A stretch of 64,000 nucleotides of DNA from Hyaloperonospora brassicae (taxonomy: Eukaryota > Oomycota > Peronosporomycetes > Peronosporales > Peronosporaceae): NCBI GenBank assembly GCA_947650285.1, contig CANTFL010000014.1, positions 1 through 64,000 on the forward strand. The letters are read 5' to 3'. The notes under the pieces were generated by a model. The model was not told the origin of the DNA, did not search any database, and saw only the letters and a list, made by a program, of their open reading frames with translations. The translations under genes were made by a program, and so were the position numbers. How positions within the stretch are numbered: the first letter of the stretch is position 1; every line of letters begins with the position of its first letter. Shown piece after piece: positions 22,497-31,550 of the stretch.

Positions 22497-25400
22497 ATGG
22501 CCGACGGCGACCGCACGCCCAAGCGGCGGCAAGTCGAGACCAACTACCTCGACGTGCACCGCGAGAAGTCGCTCCACCGGCTCGAGAGCTTCCACGCGGC
22601 GGCCCGCGGCCCCTTTGAGCTGCTCCAGTGCAAGTTTGGCTTCCAGGCCAGCAGCGTCGCGAACCAGAAGGAGAATCTCGGGTGCTGGATCTCCAACTAC
22701 CAGATGCGCGTGCGGGCCGAAGCGCTGTTTCCCGCCTCGGGCACGGGGGAGATGGAGAGCGCTTCGGGCGCTGCCGTGACGCACACGGCGCTCGTGCGCG
22801 TGCACGCCAAGTTTTTCAAGAATTACTTTGCTTGGTGCCGCTTTTTGCGCGTCGAGCCGCGTGCAGCGGCGACACTGTCGACGCACTCGACGGGTGCGCC
22901 GACGACGGCGACGCTCGAGACGCAGTTGGCGCTGTTTCTGCTGCTGTGGGGCGAAGCGGGCAACTTGCGGTTCATGCCCGAGTGCATTTGCTTTTTGTAC
23001 CACCAAATGGCCGCGAAACTCGCGCTGGTCGAGACGCTGCCAGACGTGGACGACGGATTTTACCTCGAGGCGGTCGTGCGGCCGATGTACCACGTGATTG
23101 CGACCATGCGGTCCGCTACGGCCGCCGACGCGGCGCGCCGGCCGCTGGACCACGAAGACACGACGAACTACGACGATGTGAATGAGTTTTTCTGGACGAA
23201 ACAGTGCCTCAAGTGCAACGAGACGAACGTCGCGCAGCTCTTGAGCGTGCACGACCCCAAGACGTTCAAGGAGAAGCGCAGCGTGTTTAACCCCGTGCTC
23301 GCGTTCTTCCGCGTCTGGTACTTTCTGTTTGTGGCGTTCCATGTGATGGTCGTGATCACGTACGTGGCGTACATGGCCGAAGGCAACGACGACGGCGGAC
23401 TGGGCTTTTTCTTCCGTGTCTTTCACACGAGTCAAAATGCCATTCGCGCCCATGCGGTCTACACGCTGTTGATCACCATCACTGGACTGTTGGCGATGAA
23501 AGCCGTGATGCAGATTTGGCTTTTTGGCTTGAGGCTCTACAAGGACATGTGGCTGGCCATTGGCGTCTTTAGTCGACTGCTCTGGCACACGCTCTTCCTT
23601 GGACTGTTTATTGCTGTTCACGTGTCGCCGGACGAGCAAGCGCTGTTTGGATCTTTGAGTAGCATGTTGCCAGGTGGAGGCACTGCAGGGTCGTTCTTGT
23701 CGATGGGACTGGTGTACATGGTGATCTACTGCATCCCGGTGCTGGCGGCTGCGACAATACGCGCATTCTTGCCGAACGCGATTTGGGGCATCCGTCTGGT
23801 AAACGCTCTTGACGGTACGAGTCGGCAGTATGTCGGGCGCAACACGGCTCAGCAATGGAAACACTACTGGAGGTACTCGTTGTCGTGGTATATCATTTTC
23901 AGCTGCAAGTTCCTGTTCGCTCTGCAATTTATGATCCGCCCACTGATGGCCCCGTCGGTCGAGATTCATGACATCTCGATCGACGATGGTGGCATACTCC
24001 AGTCGGGCCACAACATCATGTTCATCCTCGCGCTTTGGGCACCCGTCGTCGTTGTGTACATGTACGACACGCAGATCTGGTTCATCCTGTATCAGTCTAT
24101 CGTCGGTCTGGTCATGGGCAAGCGCATGCGCATTGGCCATTACGTCGGTTTGGCTCAACTGAAGACGGGAATGGCTACGGCGCCGAAGCTGTTTAACGAC
24201 AAGGTGGTATCACTCGAGACGAAGCGGCCGAATCCAGATGCGTTCGCACCCGGTCCTAGCAGTGATCCCAGCGAGTTGCGTCACCACGATTTCGTGCGCC
24301 TTCGCTTCGCAATCATTTGGAACCAAGTCGTCGATAACTTTCGTCTGAATGACCTGCTGGACGACCGTGAAACGGTCATTCTCCAGTACCGCATTCTGAA
24401 CAAAGGAGAGCGTATCCAGGAACCGATATTTTTGCTGGCCGGAAAGTTGTCAAAAGCCGTCGAAGTCGCGGCAAAAGCACGATCCCACAAGTGGGACACC
24501 GCGACCCTTGTCAAGAACATCGCTACTGCAGATGCACTGGAAGCGACGAAGAATGGGGTGGAGCTCCTCCGCGACATCTTCTACTTATTGCTTGGTGAGG
24601 AGGAAGAAAAGGGTGCTTTGAGCGTACTGGAGTACATCTATTCGTCGCCAGATATCGTCAGTCTGCTCAATTTGACCTACTTGCCCCAGCTGGCTGCAAA
24701 CATGGTAGAGCTCCTCGCTGTGGTTTTGGATATGCCCGAGGACATTGCATCGATTGACTCGCTGGAGACTGTTCCGGAGGATTTGCGCATGGAGCTGCAC
24801 GTGCAAGTTGCTCAGGTCGTTGATCGTCTGCGTTCCATCGTCTTGACGCTAGAGCTTATGTTGAATGACGACACGATATCGCGCAAGCTGCACAACTGCC
24901 GTTTCTTGCAAACCACAGCAAACCTCGAATTCCAAACCCAGCAGCTCATCAATCTCTACAAAGCTGATGTTATGGCTGAGACAGGCCTGATCGCTGTCCA
25001 CCGTAACGAAGAGTTTGTCGCAAAACAAGCGCCTCGCTTTCTTGCTGAGGACTTTATCTCCAGCTGCACGCGCCTGTTCTTCTTGCTTTGCTTGGACGCG
25101 TCAAGCTCGCTTCCCCGTTGTGAAGACGCAAAGCGTCGTATGGGTTTTTTTCTGCACTCGCTGTCAATGGATATGCCGCGTGTGGCCTCGATGGAGGCGA
25201 TGCCGTCGTTTTCTGTGATGACTCCTTACTACTCGGAGACTGTTCTTTTCACGCTTGATGAGCTGAATAACCCAGTCCATGCAAACCCGTTGTTCGCCGA
25301 GCTCGAGAAAAAGCAAAAAGCAAAAGGTTGGACGGAGTTGACGATCATGAAGTATCTGATCACGTTTCACGCCGAAGAGTGGAGCAATTTTCTGGAAAGA

Positions 25401-28400
25401 ATGGGTGCTGCATCCTTGGAAGAGGTGCTTAAAATTGACTCAACAGAGGTGCGACTGTGGGCATCAATGCGTGGCCAGACGCTTGCTCGAACGGTCCACG
25501 GCATGATGCTGTACGAAGATGCGATTCGCCTGTTGCGCTGGTTGGAAGTGTATTCTATCCAGGACATGACCATCCAGGAAAAGCTGGAGGAGATGAATCG
25601 CATATCAGCGCTGAAGTTCTCGTACATCACGGGATGTCAGATTTACTCCAAGCAGGTCGCAAGTGGCGATCCTCGCGCGGCCGATATTGACTACCTGATG
25701 AAGAAGTTTCCGAGCTGGCGCGTCAGTTTCGTGGATACTATAACGGAGAAAAGGGGCGACGAGGAGATCAACCGGTTTGATTGCGTACTCGTCAAGGCAG
25801 AAGACGGCGAAATTGTCGAAGTCTACCGCTATGAGCTGCCTGGTAATCCGATTCTTGGTGAGGGCAAGCCTGAAAACCAGAACGTGGCATTGCCGTTTAC
25901 GCGCGGCGAGTACCTGCAGACCATTGATATGAACCAGGAGCATTACTTGGAAGAGTGTCTCAAGATGCCGAATTTCTTGGCAACAGCGACAAGTACTGGC
26001 GAGGAGGTGACCGTTATCGGAATGAAGGAGCACGTATTCACTGGCCGCGCTTCATCCCTTGCACGTTTCATGACGCTACAGGAGCTGGTGTTTGTGACGC
26101 TGACGCAGCGAGTGTTGGCCAAGCCGCTACGCTCGCGTATGCACTACGGTCACCCCGACGTTTTCGAGAAGTCTTTCGTCGTCACGAGCGGTGGCGTGTC
26201 CAAGGCTAGTAAGGGTATCAACTTGTCTGAAGACGTGTTCAGTGGTTACAATGTCACCCTTCGCGGGGGACTGGTCTCGCACATTGAGTTCATGCAATGT
26301 GGGAAGGGGCGAGATGTGACGCTGAGTCAGATCAATGCTTTCGAAGCCAAGCTTTCCAACGGTTGCGCTGAAAGTTGTCTGAGTCGTGAAGGTCATCGGC
26401 TGACGAATTCGCTGGATTTCCCGCGCTTGAACTCTATGTTTTATGGTCACTTCGGTTTCTACATCTGTAATGCCCTTACGGTATTCTGCGTCTACGTGTA
26501 CGCGTACTGCAAGTTGTATGTTGCAACGCACTCTGAGGTAGAGCAAGCGGCTGTGATGAAGACTGGCAGCCTCGACTCGCTTGCTGGTGTCATGACTACG
26601 CAGTATCTGCTTCAGTTTGGCATGCTGACCACACTACCTCTATTTGCGACGCTGTTCGTTGAGTTTGGATTCAAGCAAGCATGTTTGAAAGTGATTGAGC
26701 TCATCTCGACTCTCGGCATTGTGTTCTACGTGTTCCTGACGGGCACGAAGGCACACTTTTACGATGTAGCACTCATCCGCGGAGGTTCTAAATACCGAGG
26801 TACTGGCCGTGGCTTTTCGATTACGCGCGACCCGATGGTGAACTTTTTCAAGGAGTACGGCGTTTCACACTTTCGCAAGGCTGTGGAGTTGGTTGGTGTA
26901 ATGATTTTGTTCGGTATCTACGGCTCTTTTGACATCGGTTCTGATGCGCTCGAGGATTATTGCGCAACCGCAGACTTTGACTGTAACAAAACTCCGGATC
27001 AGATACCTGCGAACGTCACGTCGCTAGCGGCTTTCAGCAATCAGTCGCAAAGCTACGGCATTGCGTCGTTCGCTGTGCTCTTTCTCGGTGCGTGCTGGTT
27101 GATGGCTCCCTTCGTGTTTAACACGGATGGTCTGGTTCTCCAGAAATCCAAGGTTGACATTTCGAATTGGCTATCATGGATGATGCGTTCTGACGACAAG
27201 GACAATGTAGACGGTGAGGAAACCGATAAGGATACAAGCACGTCTTCGTTGCGATCGAAAGATGGCTGGGAGGACTGGTGGAAATCTGATGTCGATTTGA
27301 TGCTGCCACTAGGCCCGATGGGCCGTCTGACATACTGCATACGCGAAGTCCGCCATCCGTTGGCAATGTATTATGTCTTCTTGACCGAGTTTGAGCTCGT
27401 GTGGTTTGCTCTGTTGTTCGGTGCGATGGGCGTAACGTGGATGTTGCTGTGGTTTTTTGGCAACCGAGTGCGCCACTGCATGTCGAAAACCCGCCAACTG
27501 AATTCACTCAGTATTCAAGGCATTTTATACTTACTGTGTGTGATCGGAGGCATACTATTGGTTCCGCTGATATTCGGCTCGGTTGGCGGCTGGTCCGTGC
27601 AGAAGTGCTTCACCTTTTCGATCGCAATGTTCTTGGGCTTTAACGCGATTGTGCAGTACGCCCTTGCGTTCAACGGCGCGTTCAGGATGGAAGTGGCACT
27701 ATGGAGACCAGTGATGGCACTAGGCTTTTTGATGGACATGATTGTGGGTATGTTTCTTATCATCCCGCTTTTCTTGATGTCTCTGTTGCCATTTATGCGC
27801 ATTCTCCAGACGCGTGCGATGTACAACGGAGGCTTTTCGCGTGCACTGAGCTCCGGATCGGAGGTGGCCGCTTCGCTGTGCATCTTGCTTGGCTTGCTGG
27901 GCGGCTTCATTCACGGCTTCATGACGTCGTTCTTGTATACGCTTGGATACATCAACGACCCAAGCGACAACTTCATGAACCGATCATTTTATCACTTCGC
28001 GATTTCGAGACTGCCAAACAAAGGACATGATATGATGAGCTACATGGAAAACGGCTACCTGAAGGTTATCTGCGCAGCCATAAGCATTGCTGCTATCTTA
28101 TTGTCTCTGCTTCTCGGTCGCGTTCTCGGTCGACGCGTGAACATGGCAATTGGTGGAAGCCTGATGTTCATTTCGCTTGGTCTGAATTTTGTCTCGAGCA
28201 CGTCCGTTCTCGTTGTCTCGTTTGCGTTGGCTGCGATGGGCTCAGCCATGGTGGCGATGAACTACTTGCTGTACAGCTACGAAATTTGCACGAAGGGCTG
28301 GCGGGGCAAGAGTGTTACCATCTTCTTGATGGGTTCCATGCTTGGGTGGCTGGTGCACTCGTTGCTTATGGCAAATACGAACGCAACGACAATAAGAGAA

Positions 28401-29960
28401 GACTACGACAACGACCCCATCAATATGTGGCGTTTCCAGCCTCTAATTGTACAGCCTGCACTGATCATTGGCTTTTTTGTGATCCTGTGGTTTGTGCCTG
28501 AAAGTCCGGTCTGGCTTCTTGCACACAAGAAAGACGAATTGGCTCGTGTGGTGCTCATTCGACTGCGTCGACGTCAGAATGTGAATCCGGAGCTGGTCCT
28601 CATCCAAGCAGAACTGGCCCAAAAGACGAGGGAAAACCACCTCCTGTTCCGGCTAGCAATCGTGTTCGTGCTGCAAGCGTTGTTTGGTTTGATCATTTCC
28701 CAGACGATCTTGGTTCGACGGACGCTCCAGGTGCGTGGCAAAGATCGTGGCGCTACCAACAGCTATTGGCAAGTGTACTTTGCGCTGTGTTGCGCGACTG
28801 GCTTTGCGTTCGGCAGCTTCTTGATGGACAATGTGCGCCGAAAGACGATATTGAAAGAGTTTCTGCCGTTCGTGTCGGTGGTGGCCTTCACGTGTGGTAT
28901 CATTGGAGCGGTGTCGAAGACCGACGGTGGGTTTCTGCAGGCGCTGCTATGCCTGCTGTATATTTCAGCGGGCTTGAGCCTCATGAGCGTGACGTGGTTA
29001 TCTGCACTTGAGATGTTCCCGGCATCTCGTCGGCCGCTTTTCTGGACGCTGTCTCTGTGCGTATACTACGCTGTCCAGATCGCCGTGTACCTGTTGAACC
29101 CGTCCTTCTCGTTGTCCTGTTTCGTTCTGGCGGGTGCCTGCGCGATCCTCACGTTCGTGCTTTTCGCCTTCTGCGCTAGCACGAAATTGGGCGCCATTCA
29201 AACCAAAGCCGAGAAGAAGTACCAAAGATCGATGGGTGAGGAGGTGTTTGAGGAGGAGGCTCGGGTGACGGCCGATACGGATGAATATGAAGTGGACGAT
29301 ATGCAGAAGCAGCAGACGCGTATTGCGCAAGCGGCAGCCGCCATGAATCGCTCAGCGGGTATGGCATCGAATCCGGCATCGTCGGCCGTGAATGTGAAAC
29401 TTGGTCAATCAGGTGGTGCTAGCCGAGGAGCTGGGCACAGCAGACCGCCCTCGAGGAGCGCGGCGTCGCATGCTCAGGCAAACGCTACGCAGTTTGGCTT
29501 TAGCGGCGTCAATGTTGATAAGCCCGGCGACCTAGTCCGTTCCAGTCAAGTTTCTCGCAGTGACCGAGACAACTTCAGCTTTCGGCGTTTGGGGAGCCTT
29601 GAGGAGCTGAATTCCGCCAGAACGGATCGCTCGTACGAGCAGAGCGCGGGGTTGAGCCGGCAAGGCAGCTCTTTAGCCTCGCACGAGCCGAGCGCGGGAT
29701 TGAGCCGGCAAGGCAGCTCTTTAGCCTCGTCCGAGTGGTCCGTGGATGTTCCACCTGCGAGCGGTCGAGGGCAGCAGTTGACGTCGCACTTGTCGTCCAC
29801 GTTTGACTTTGAGGCGGAGTTCGAGGCGGAGCACATCGAAGACATGCGCCAGGGACAAATTAGCTACCCGCGCGGTCAACCTCGCTCTATCTCCTTTCTG
29901 CAGTCGCAGCAATATCCGGATGCTGATTTGCACGCCGAGACTCAGTCCCGTCGACTGTAG
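22497..29960 (+). CDS. Beta-1,3-glucan (callose) synthase, GT48, fused to a C-terminal MFS sugar-porter-like region
   Basis: A 2487-residue plasma-membrane protein predicted to make cell-wall beta-1,3-glucan from UDP-glucose. Approximate order: FKS1 domain 1 at 130-260 (LLLWGEAGNLRFMPECICF); membrane helices from about 265 to 560; large cytosolic GT48 catalytic region about 600-1300, with FPSWRVSFVDT near 1070, RYELPGNPILGEGKPENQN near 1108 and RGGLVSHIEFMQCGKGRD near 1255; membrane helices from about 1315, with the conserved FFKEYGVSHFRKA near 1445. After about 1880 the protein runs into further helices resembling a sugar porter of the major facilitator superfamily: GSLMFISLGLNFVS, then WFVPESPVWLLAHKK near 2000 (the PESPRWL signature) and a final bundle to about 2230. 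A polar tail closes the protein. Uninterrupted by introns. ATG 22497 follows a C-rich leader. Catalytic role is secure by family; the role of the porter-like part is unknown. Confidence 0.93.
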   Translation: MADGDRTPKRRQVETNYLDVHREKSLHRLESFHAAARGPFELLQCKFGFQASSVANQKENLGCWISNYQMRVRAEALFPASGTGEMESASGAAVTHTALVRVHAKFFKNYFAWCRFLRVEPRAAATLSTHSTGAPTTATLETQLALFLLLWGEAGNLRFMPECICFLYHQMAAKLALVETLPDVDDGFYLEAVVRPMYHVIATMRSATAADAARRPLDHEDTTNYDDVNEFFWTKQCLKCNETNVAQLLSVHDPKTFKEKRSVFNPVLAFFRVWYFLFVAFHVMVVITYVAYMAEGNDDGGLGFFFRVFHTSQNAIRAHAVYTLLITITGLLAMKAVMQIWLFGLRLYKDMWLAIGVFSRLLWHTLFLGLFIAVHVSPDEQALFGSLSSMLPGGGTAGSFLSMGLVYMVIYCIPVLAAATIRAFLPNAIWGIRLVNALDGTSRQYVGRNTAQQWKHYWRYSLSWYIIFSCKFLFALQFMIRPLMAPSVEIHDISIDDGGILQSGHNIMFILALWAPVVVVYMYDTQIWFILYQSIVGLVMGKRMRIGHYVGLAQLKTGMATAPKLFNDKVVSLETKRPNPDAFAPGPSSDPSELRHHDFVRLRFAIIWNQVVDNFRLNDLLDDRETVILQYRILNKGERIQEPIFLLAGKLSKAVEVAAKARSHKWDTATLVKNIATADALEATKNGVELLRDIFYLLLGEEEEKGALSVLEYIYSSPDIVSLLNLTYLPQLAANMVELLAVVLDMPEDIASIDSLETVPEDLRMELHVQVAQVVDRLRSIVLTLELMLNDDTISRKLHNCRFLQTTANLEFQTQQLINLYKADVMAETGLIAVHRNEEFVAKQAPRFLAEDFISSCTRLFFLLCLDASSSLPRCEDAKRRMGFFLHSLSMDMPRVASMEAMPSFSVMTPYYSETVLFTLDELNNPVHANPLFAELEKKQKAKGWTELTIMKYLITFHAEEWSNFLERMGAASLEEVLKIDSTEVRLWASMRGQTLARTVHGMMLYEDAIRLLRWLEVYSIQDMTIQEKLEEMNRISALKFSYITGCQIYSKQVASGDPRAADIDYLMKKFPSWRVSFVDTITEKRGDEEINRFDCVLVKAEDGEIVEVYRYELPGNPILGEGKPENQNVALPFTRGEYLQTIDMNQEHYLEECLKMPNFLATATSTGEEVTVIGMKEHVFTGRASSLARFMTLQELVFVTLTQRVLAKPLRSRMHYGHPDVFEKSFVVTSGGVSKASKGINLSEDVFSGYNVTLRGGLVSHIEFMQCGKGRDVTLSQINAFEAKLSNGCAESCLSREGHRLTNSLDFPRLNSMFYGHFGFYICNALTVFCVYVYAYCKLYVATHSEVEQAAVMKTGSLDSLAGVMTTQYLLQFGMLTTLPLFATLFVEFGFKQACLKVIELISTLGIVFYVFLTGTKAHFYDVALIRGGSKYRGTGRGFSITRDPMVNFFKEYGVSHFRKAVELVGVMILFGIYGSFDIGSDALEDYCATADFDCNKTPDQIPANVTSLAAFSNQSQSYGIASFAVLFLGACWLMAPFVFNTDGLVLQKSKVDISNWLSWMMRSDDKDNVDGEETDKDTSTSSLRSKDGWEDWWKSDVDLMLPLGPMGRLTYCIREVRHPLAMYYVFLTEFELVWFALLFGAMGVTWMLLWFFGNRVRHCMSKTRQLNSLSIQGILYLLCVIGGILLVPLIFGSVGGWSVQKCFTFSIAMFLGFNAIVQYALAFNGAFRMEVALWRPVMALGFLMDMIVGMFLIIPLFLMSLLPFMRILQTRAMYNGGFSRALSSGSEVAASLCILLGLLGGFIHGFMTSFLYTLGYINDPSDNFMNRSFYHFAISRLPNKGHDMMSYMENGYLKVICAAISIAAILLSLLLGRVLGRRVNMAIGGSLMFISLGLNFVSSTSVLVVSFALAAMGSAMVAMNYLLYSYEICTKGWRGKSVTIFLMGSMLGWLVHSLLMANTNATTIREDYDNDPINMWRFQPLIVQPALIIGFFVILWFVPESPVWLLAHKKDELARVVLIRLRRRQNVNPELVLIQAELAQKTRENHLLFRLAIVFVLQALFGLIISQTILVRRTLQVRGKDRGATNSYWQVYFALCCATGFAFGSFLMDNVRRKTILKEFLPFVSVVAFTCGIIGAVSKTDGGFLQALLCLLYISAGLSLMSVTWLSALEMFPASRRPLFWTLSLCVYYAVQIAVYLLNPSFSLSCFVLAGACAILTFVLFAFCASTKLGAIQTKAEKKYQRSMGEEVFEEEARVTADTDEYEVDDMQKQQTRIAQAAAAMNRSAGMASNPASSAVNVKLGQSGGASRGAGHSRPPSRSAASHAQANATQFGFSGVNVDKPGDLVRSSQVSRSDRDNFSFRRLGSLEELNSARTDRSYEQSAGLSRQGSSLASHEPSAGLSRQGSSLASSEWSVDVPPASGRGQQLTSHLSSTFDFEAEFEAEHIEDMRQGQISYPRGQPRSISFLQSQQYPDADLHAETQSRRL
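29636..29731 (+). repeat. Short tandem repeat in the glucan synthase tail
   Basis: Two near-identical units of about 54 bp encode SAGLSRQGSSLAS twice in a row (SHEP- and SSEW-linked). Serine-rich and disordered, possibly a phosphorylation-prone segment of the cytosolic tail. Confidence 0.75.
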
Positions 29961-30405
29961 ATGAATGAAACGCACATGTAGTTGTCGCTATCGCTGAAGT
30001 GACAACATGCAAAATTTTGTTTTCGCATACTCAACAGTTTGTTTTGTTGCTTATCGTCGCACGAGGATACTGCCAGCGTTACATCATGCACATGACCAGA
30101 TTGTTACTTGTGTCATCGACGGCTTGCTTGCTGGCACTACCGATACCATCGTGCCATTCGCCTACCGTTATAGCTCATCGTGACGAGATGCCGTAATGAC
30201 ATTGGTGTGCTGCACAAATTGTAGATCGATAACTTACAGCGACTTCAGCGATGGTCAATACATGTTGACGACTTACGTCCCGATTTCGGAATGCTACACT
30301 TACATGAGCGATACAATCACCGCGTCGAACCGCGCAAGGATCACCACACATCTCTATCAAAACATCATCTTGTGTATTCGATCTCATTCTCTGTCAGATA
30401 GCAGG
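29961..30405. other. 3' flank of the glucan synthase gene, no gene seen
   Basis: AT-richer than the gene before it, with only short frames. Its last five bases, GCAGG at 30401-30405, are one copy of the target-site duplication of the retrotransposon that follows. Confidence 0.55.
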
Positions 30406-30580
30406 TGTAGTGTCCAAGTTAGTAAATCAAAAAGTAAGTTCATTAGGTCCTTAGTTCACCACTATGTGCTACTCTAAGCCTGCTGATTTCTGACTGATTT
30501 CTTTGCCTGATTTTTATGATGATGACATCGTTTACGTAAACAGATATCGTCCGTCGTGATCCGTTGCATCGAGCCTTACA
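30406..30580 (-). repeat. 3' LTR of the young Ty3/gypsy element
   Basis: 175 bp, TGTAA...CTACA on the minus strand, identical by eye to the copy at 35421-35595. The integrase frame ends with a TAA formed by the first bases of this LTR. Confidence 0.95.
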
Positions 30581-31550
30581 TCCTCCCCGAGAGCATCTCG
30601 CGTTGGCGTATTTTAAAATCTTGCACCAGGTCTTGCCAATGCGCCACATGCCGAATGTTCTGTTCTTTTTCCCAGGTACACTCGTGAACAGGAAGTCCGT
30701 GCCACCTAACAAGCCACTCGTTCTTTTTGTTGTAGACCCGTTTCTTGACCAGCGCTTCTACGATGTACAGCTCACTGCCGGTTTCTTCATCCAGTATCAC
30801 CGGCACTGCTTTCGGGATCGGGCGACCGCTAAATCTCGTCGGGTTCGGGACGAAATGACTTAACAAGTCAATGTTAAAACTTGGATGCAGCTTGCGGAGG
30901 CTTCTAGGCAGTACAAGTCTGGCCACGTTACTATTGATCATGGTTTCAATCTTGAATGGTCCGATCTTCTTCGCCAACAGCTTTGTTTTGCTGGTTCCAG
31001 TACCCATATTGTGGTGACGTAGCTTGAGGTGTTTTGCGTCAAGCATGACCATGTCTCCAGTTGTAAATGTCACGTTGCTGCGCTTCTTGTCGTAGTAGTT
31101 TTTTTGTTTTTCTTGAGCCTTGGCCAAGTTTGTTTGCGCAAGCTTGATGATCTTTTGTCTCCTGTCTGCAAATTTTTTCGCGTACTCGGCTACAGGTAAC
31201 TGCTTTCCTGTGACACTGAAACTTCCAGCAATAGCATTGCTAACCTGCCGCCCTGTGTCTATCTCAAAAGGTGAAAGCTGTGTTGATTTGCTCACTAGAG
31301 TTGCATGAGCGAACTCTATGGTACCAAGATGTGTCGACCAGTCGTCGCCATGGTACGAAACCATGCATCGCAGCGCGTCTTCCAAAATTAAATTCTGTCG
31401 CTCCGTCTGGCCGTCAGCTTGCGCACGGTGAGCTGTCGTCATTGACAACTTGGTTCCCATAATGGTCATTAGCGACTTCCAAAAGTTCGACGTGAACTTT
31501 GGATCACGATCACTGATAATGACCTTTGGAAGTCCGTGATGACGCACCAC
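30576..31550 (-). CDS. Integrase C-terminal part and chromodomain of the young Ty3/gypsy element
   Basis: A 324-codon frame that continues the polyprotein after a one-base frame break. It starts inside the integrase catalytic core: SDRDPKF carries the second catalytic Asp, and the Glu in ADGQTE follows with the usual 35-residue spacing. Then comes a basic linker (AEYAKKFADRR) and a GPF-type segment (KIGPFKIE). A C-terminal chromodomain sits at about residues 260-310 (YIVEALVKKRVY, WLVRWHGLP, CTWEK), which in this element class directs integration to modified chromatin. The first catalytic Asp lies in the upstream frame at about 31690, so neither frame alone encodes a working integrase unless the break is a sequencing error or is bypassed. 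Confidence 0.9.
   Translation of the reverse strand: MVRHHGLPKVIISDRDPKFTSNFWKSLMTIMGTKLSMTTAHRAQADGQTERQNLILEDALRCMVSYHGDDWSTHLGTIEFAHATLVSKSTQLSPFEIDTGRQVSNAIAGSFSVTGKQLPVAEYAKKFADRRQKIIKLAQTNLAKAQEKQKNYYDKKRSNVTFTTGDMVMLDAKHLKLRHHNMGTGTSKTKLLAKKIGPFKIETMINSNVARLVLPRSLRKLHPSFNIDLLSHFVPNPTRFSGRPIPKAVPVILDEETGSELYIVEALVKKRVYNKKNEWLVRWHGLPVHECTWEKEQNIRHVAHWQDLVQDFKIRQREMLSGRM

Noticed and set aside
22296..24158. 620-codon open frame on the minus strand
   Set aside because: It lies exactly opposite the start of the glucan synthase gene, is Arg/His-rich and has no domain: a GC-rich antisense shadow.
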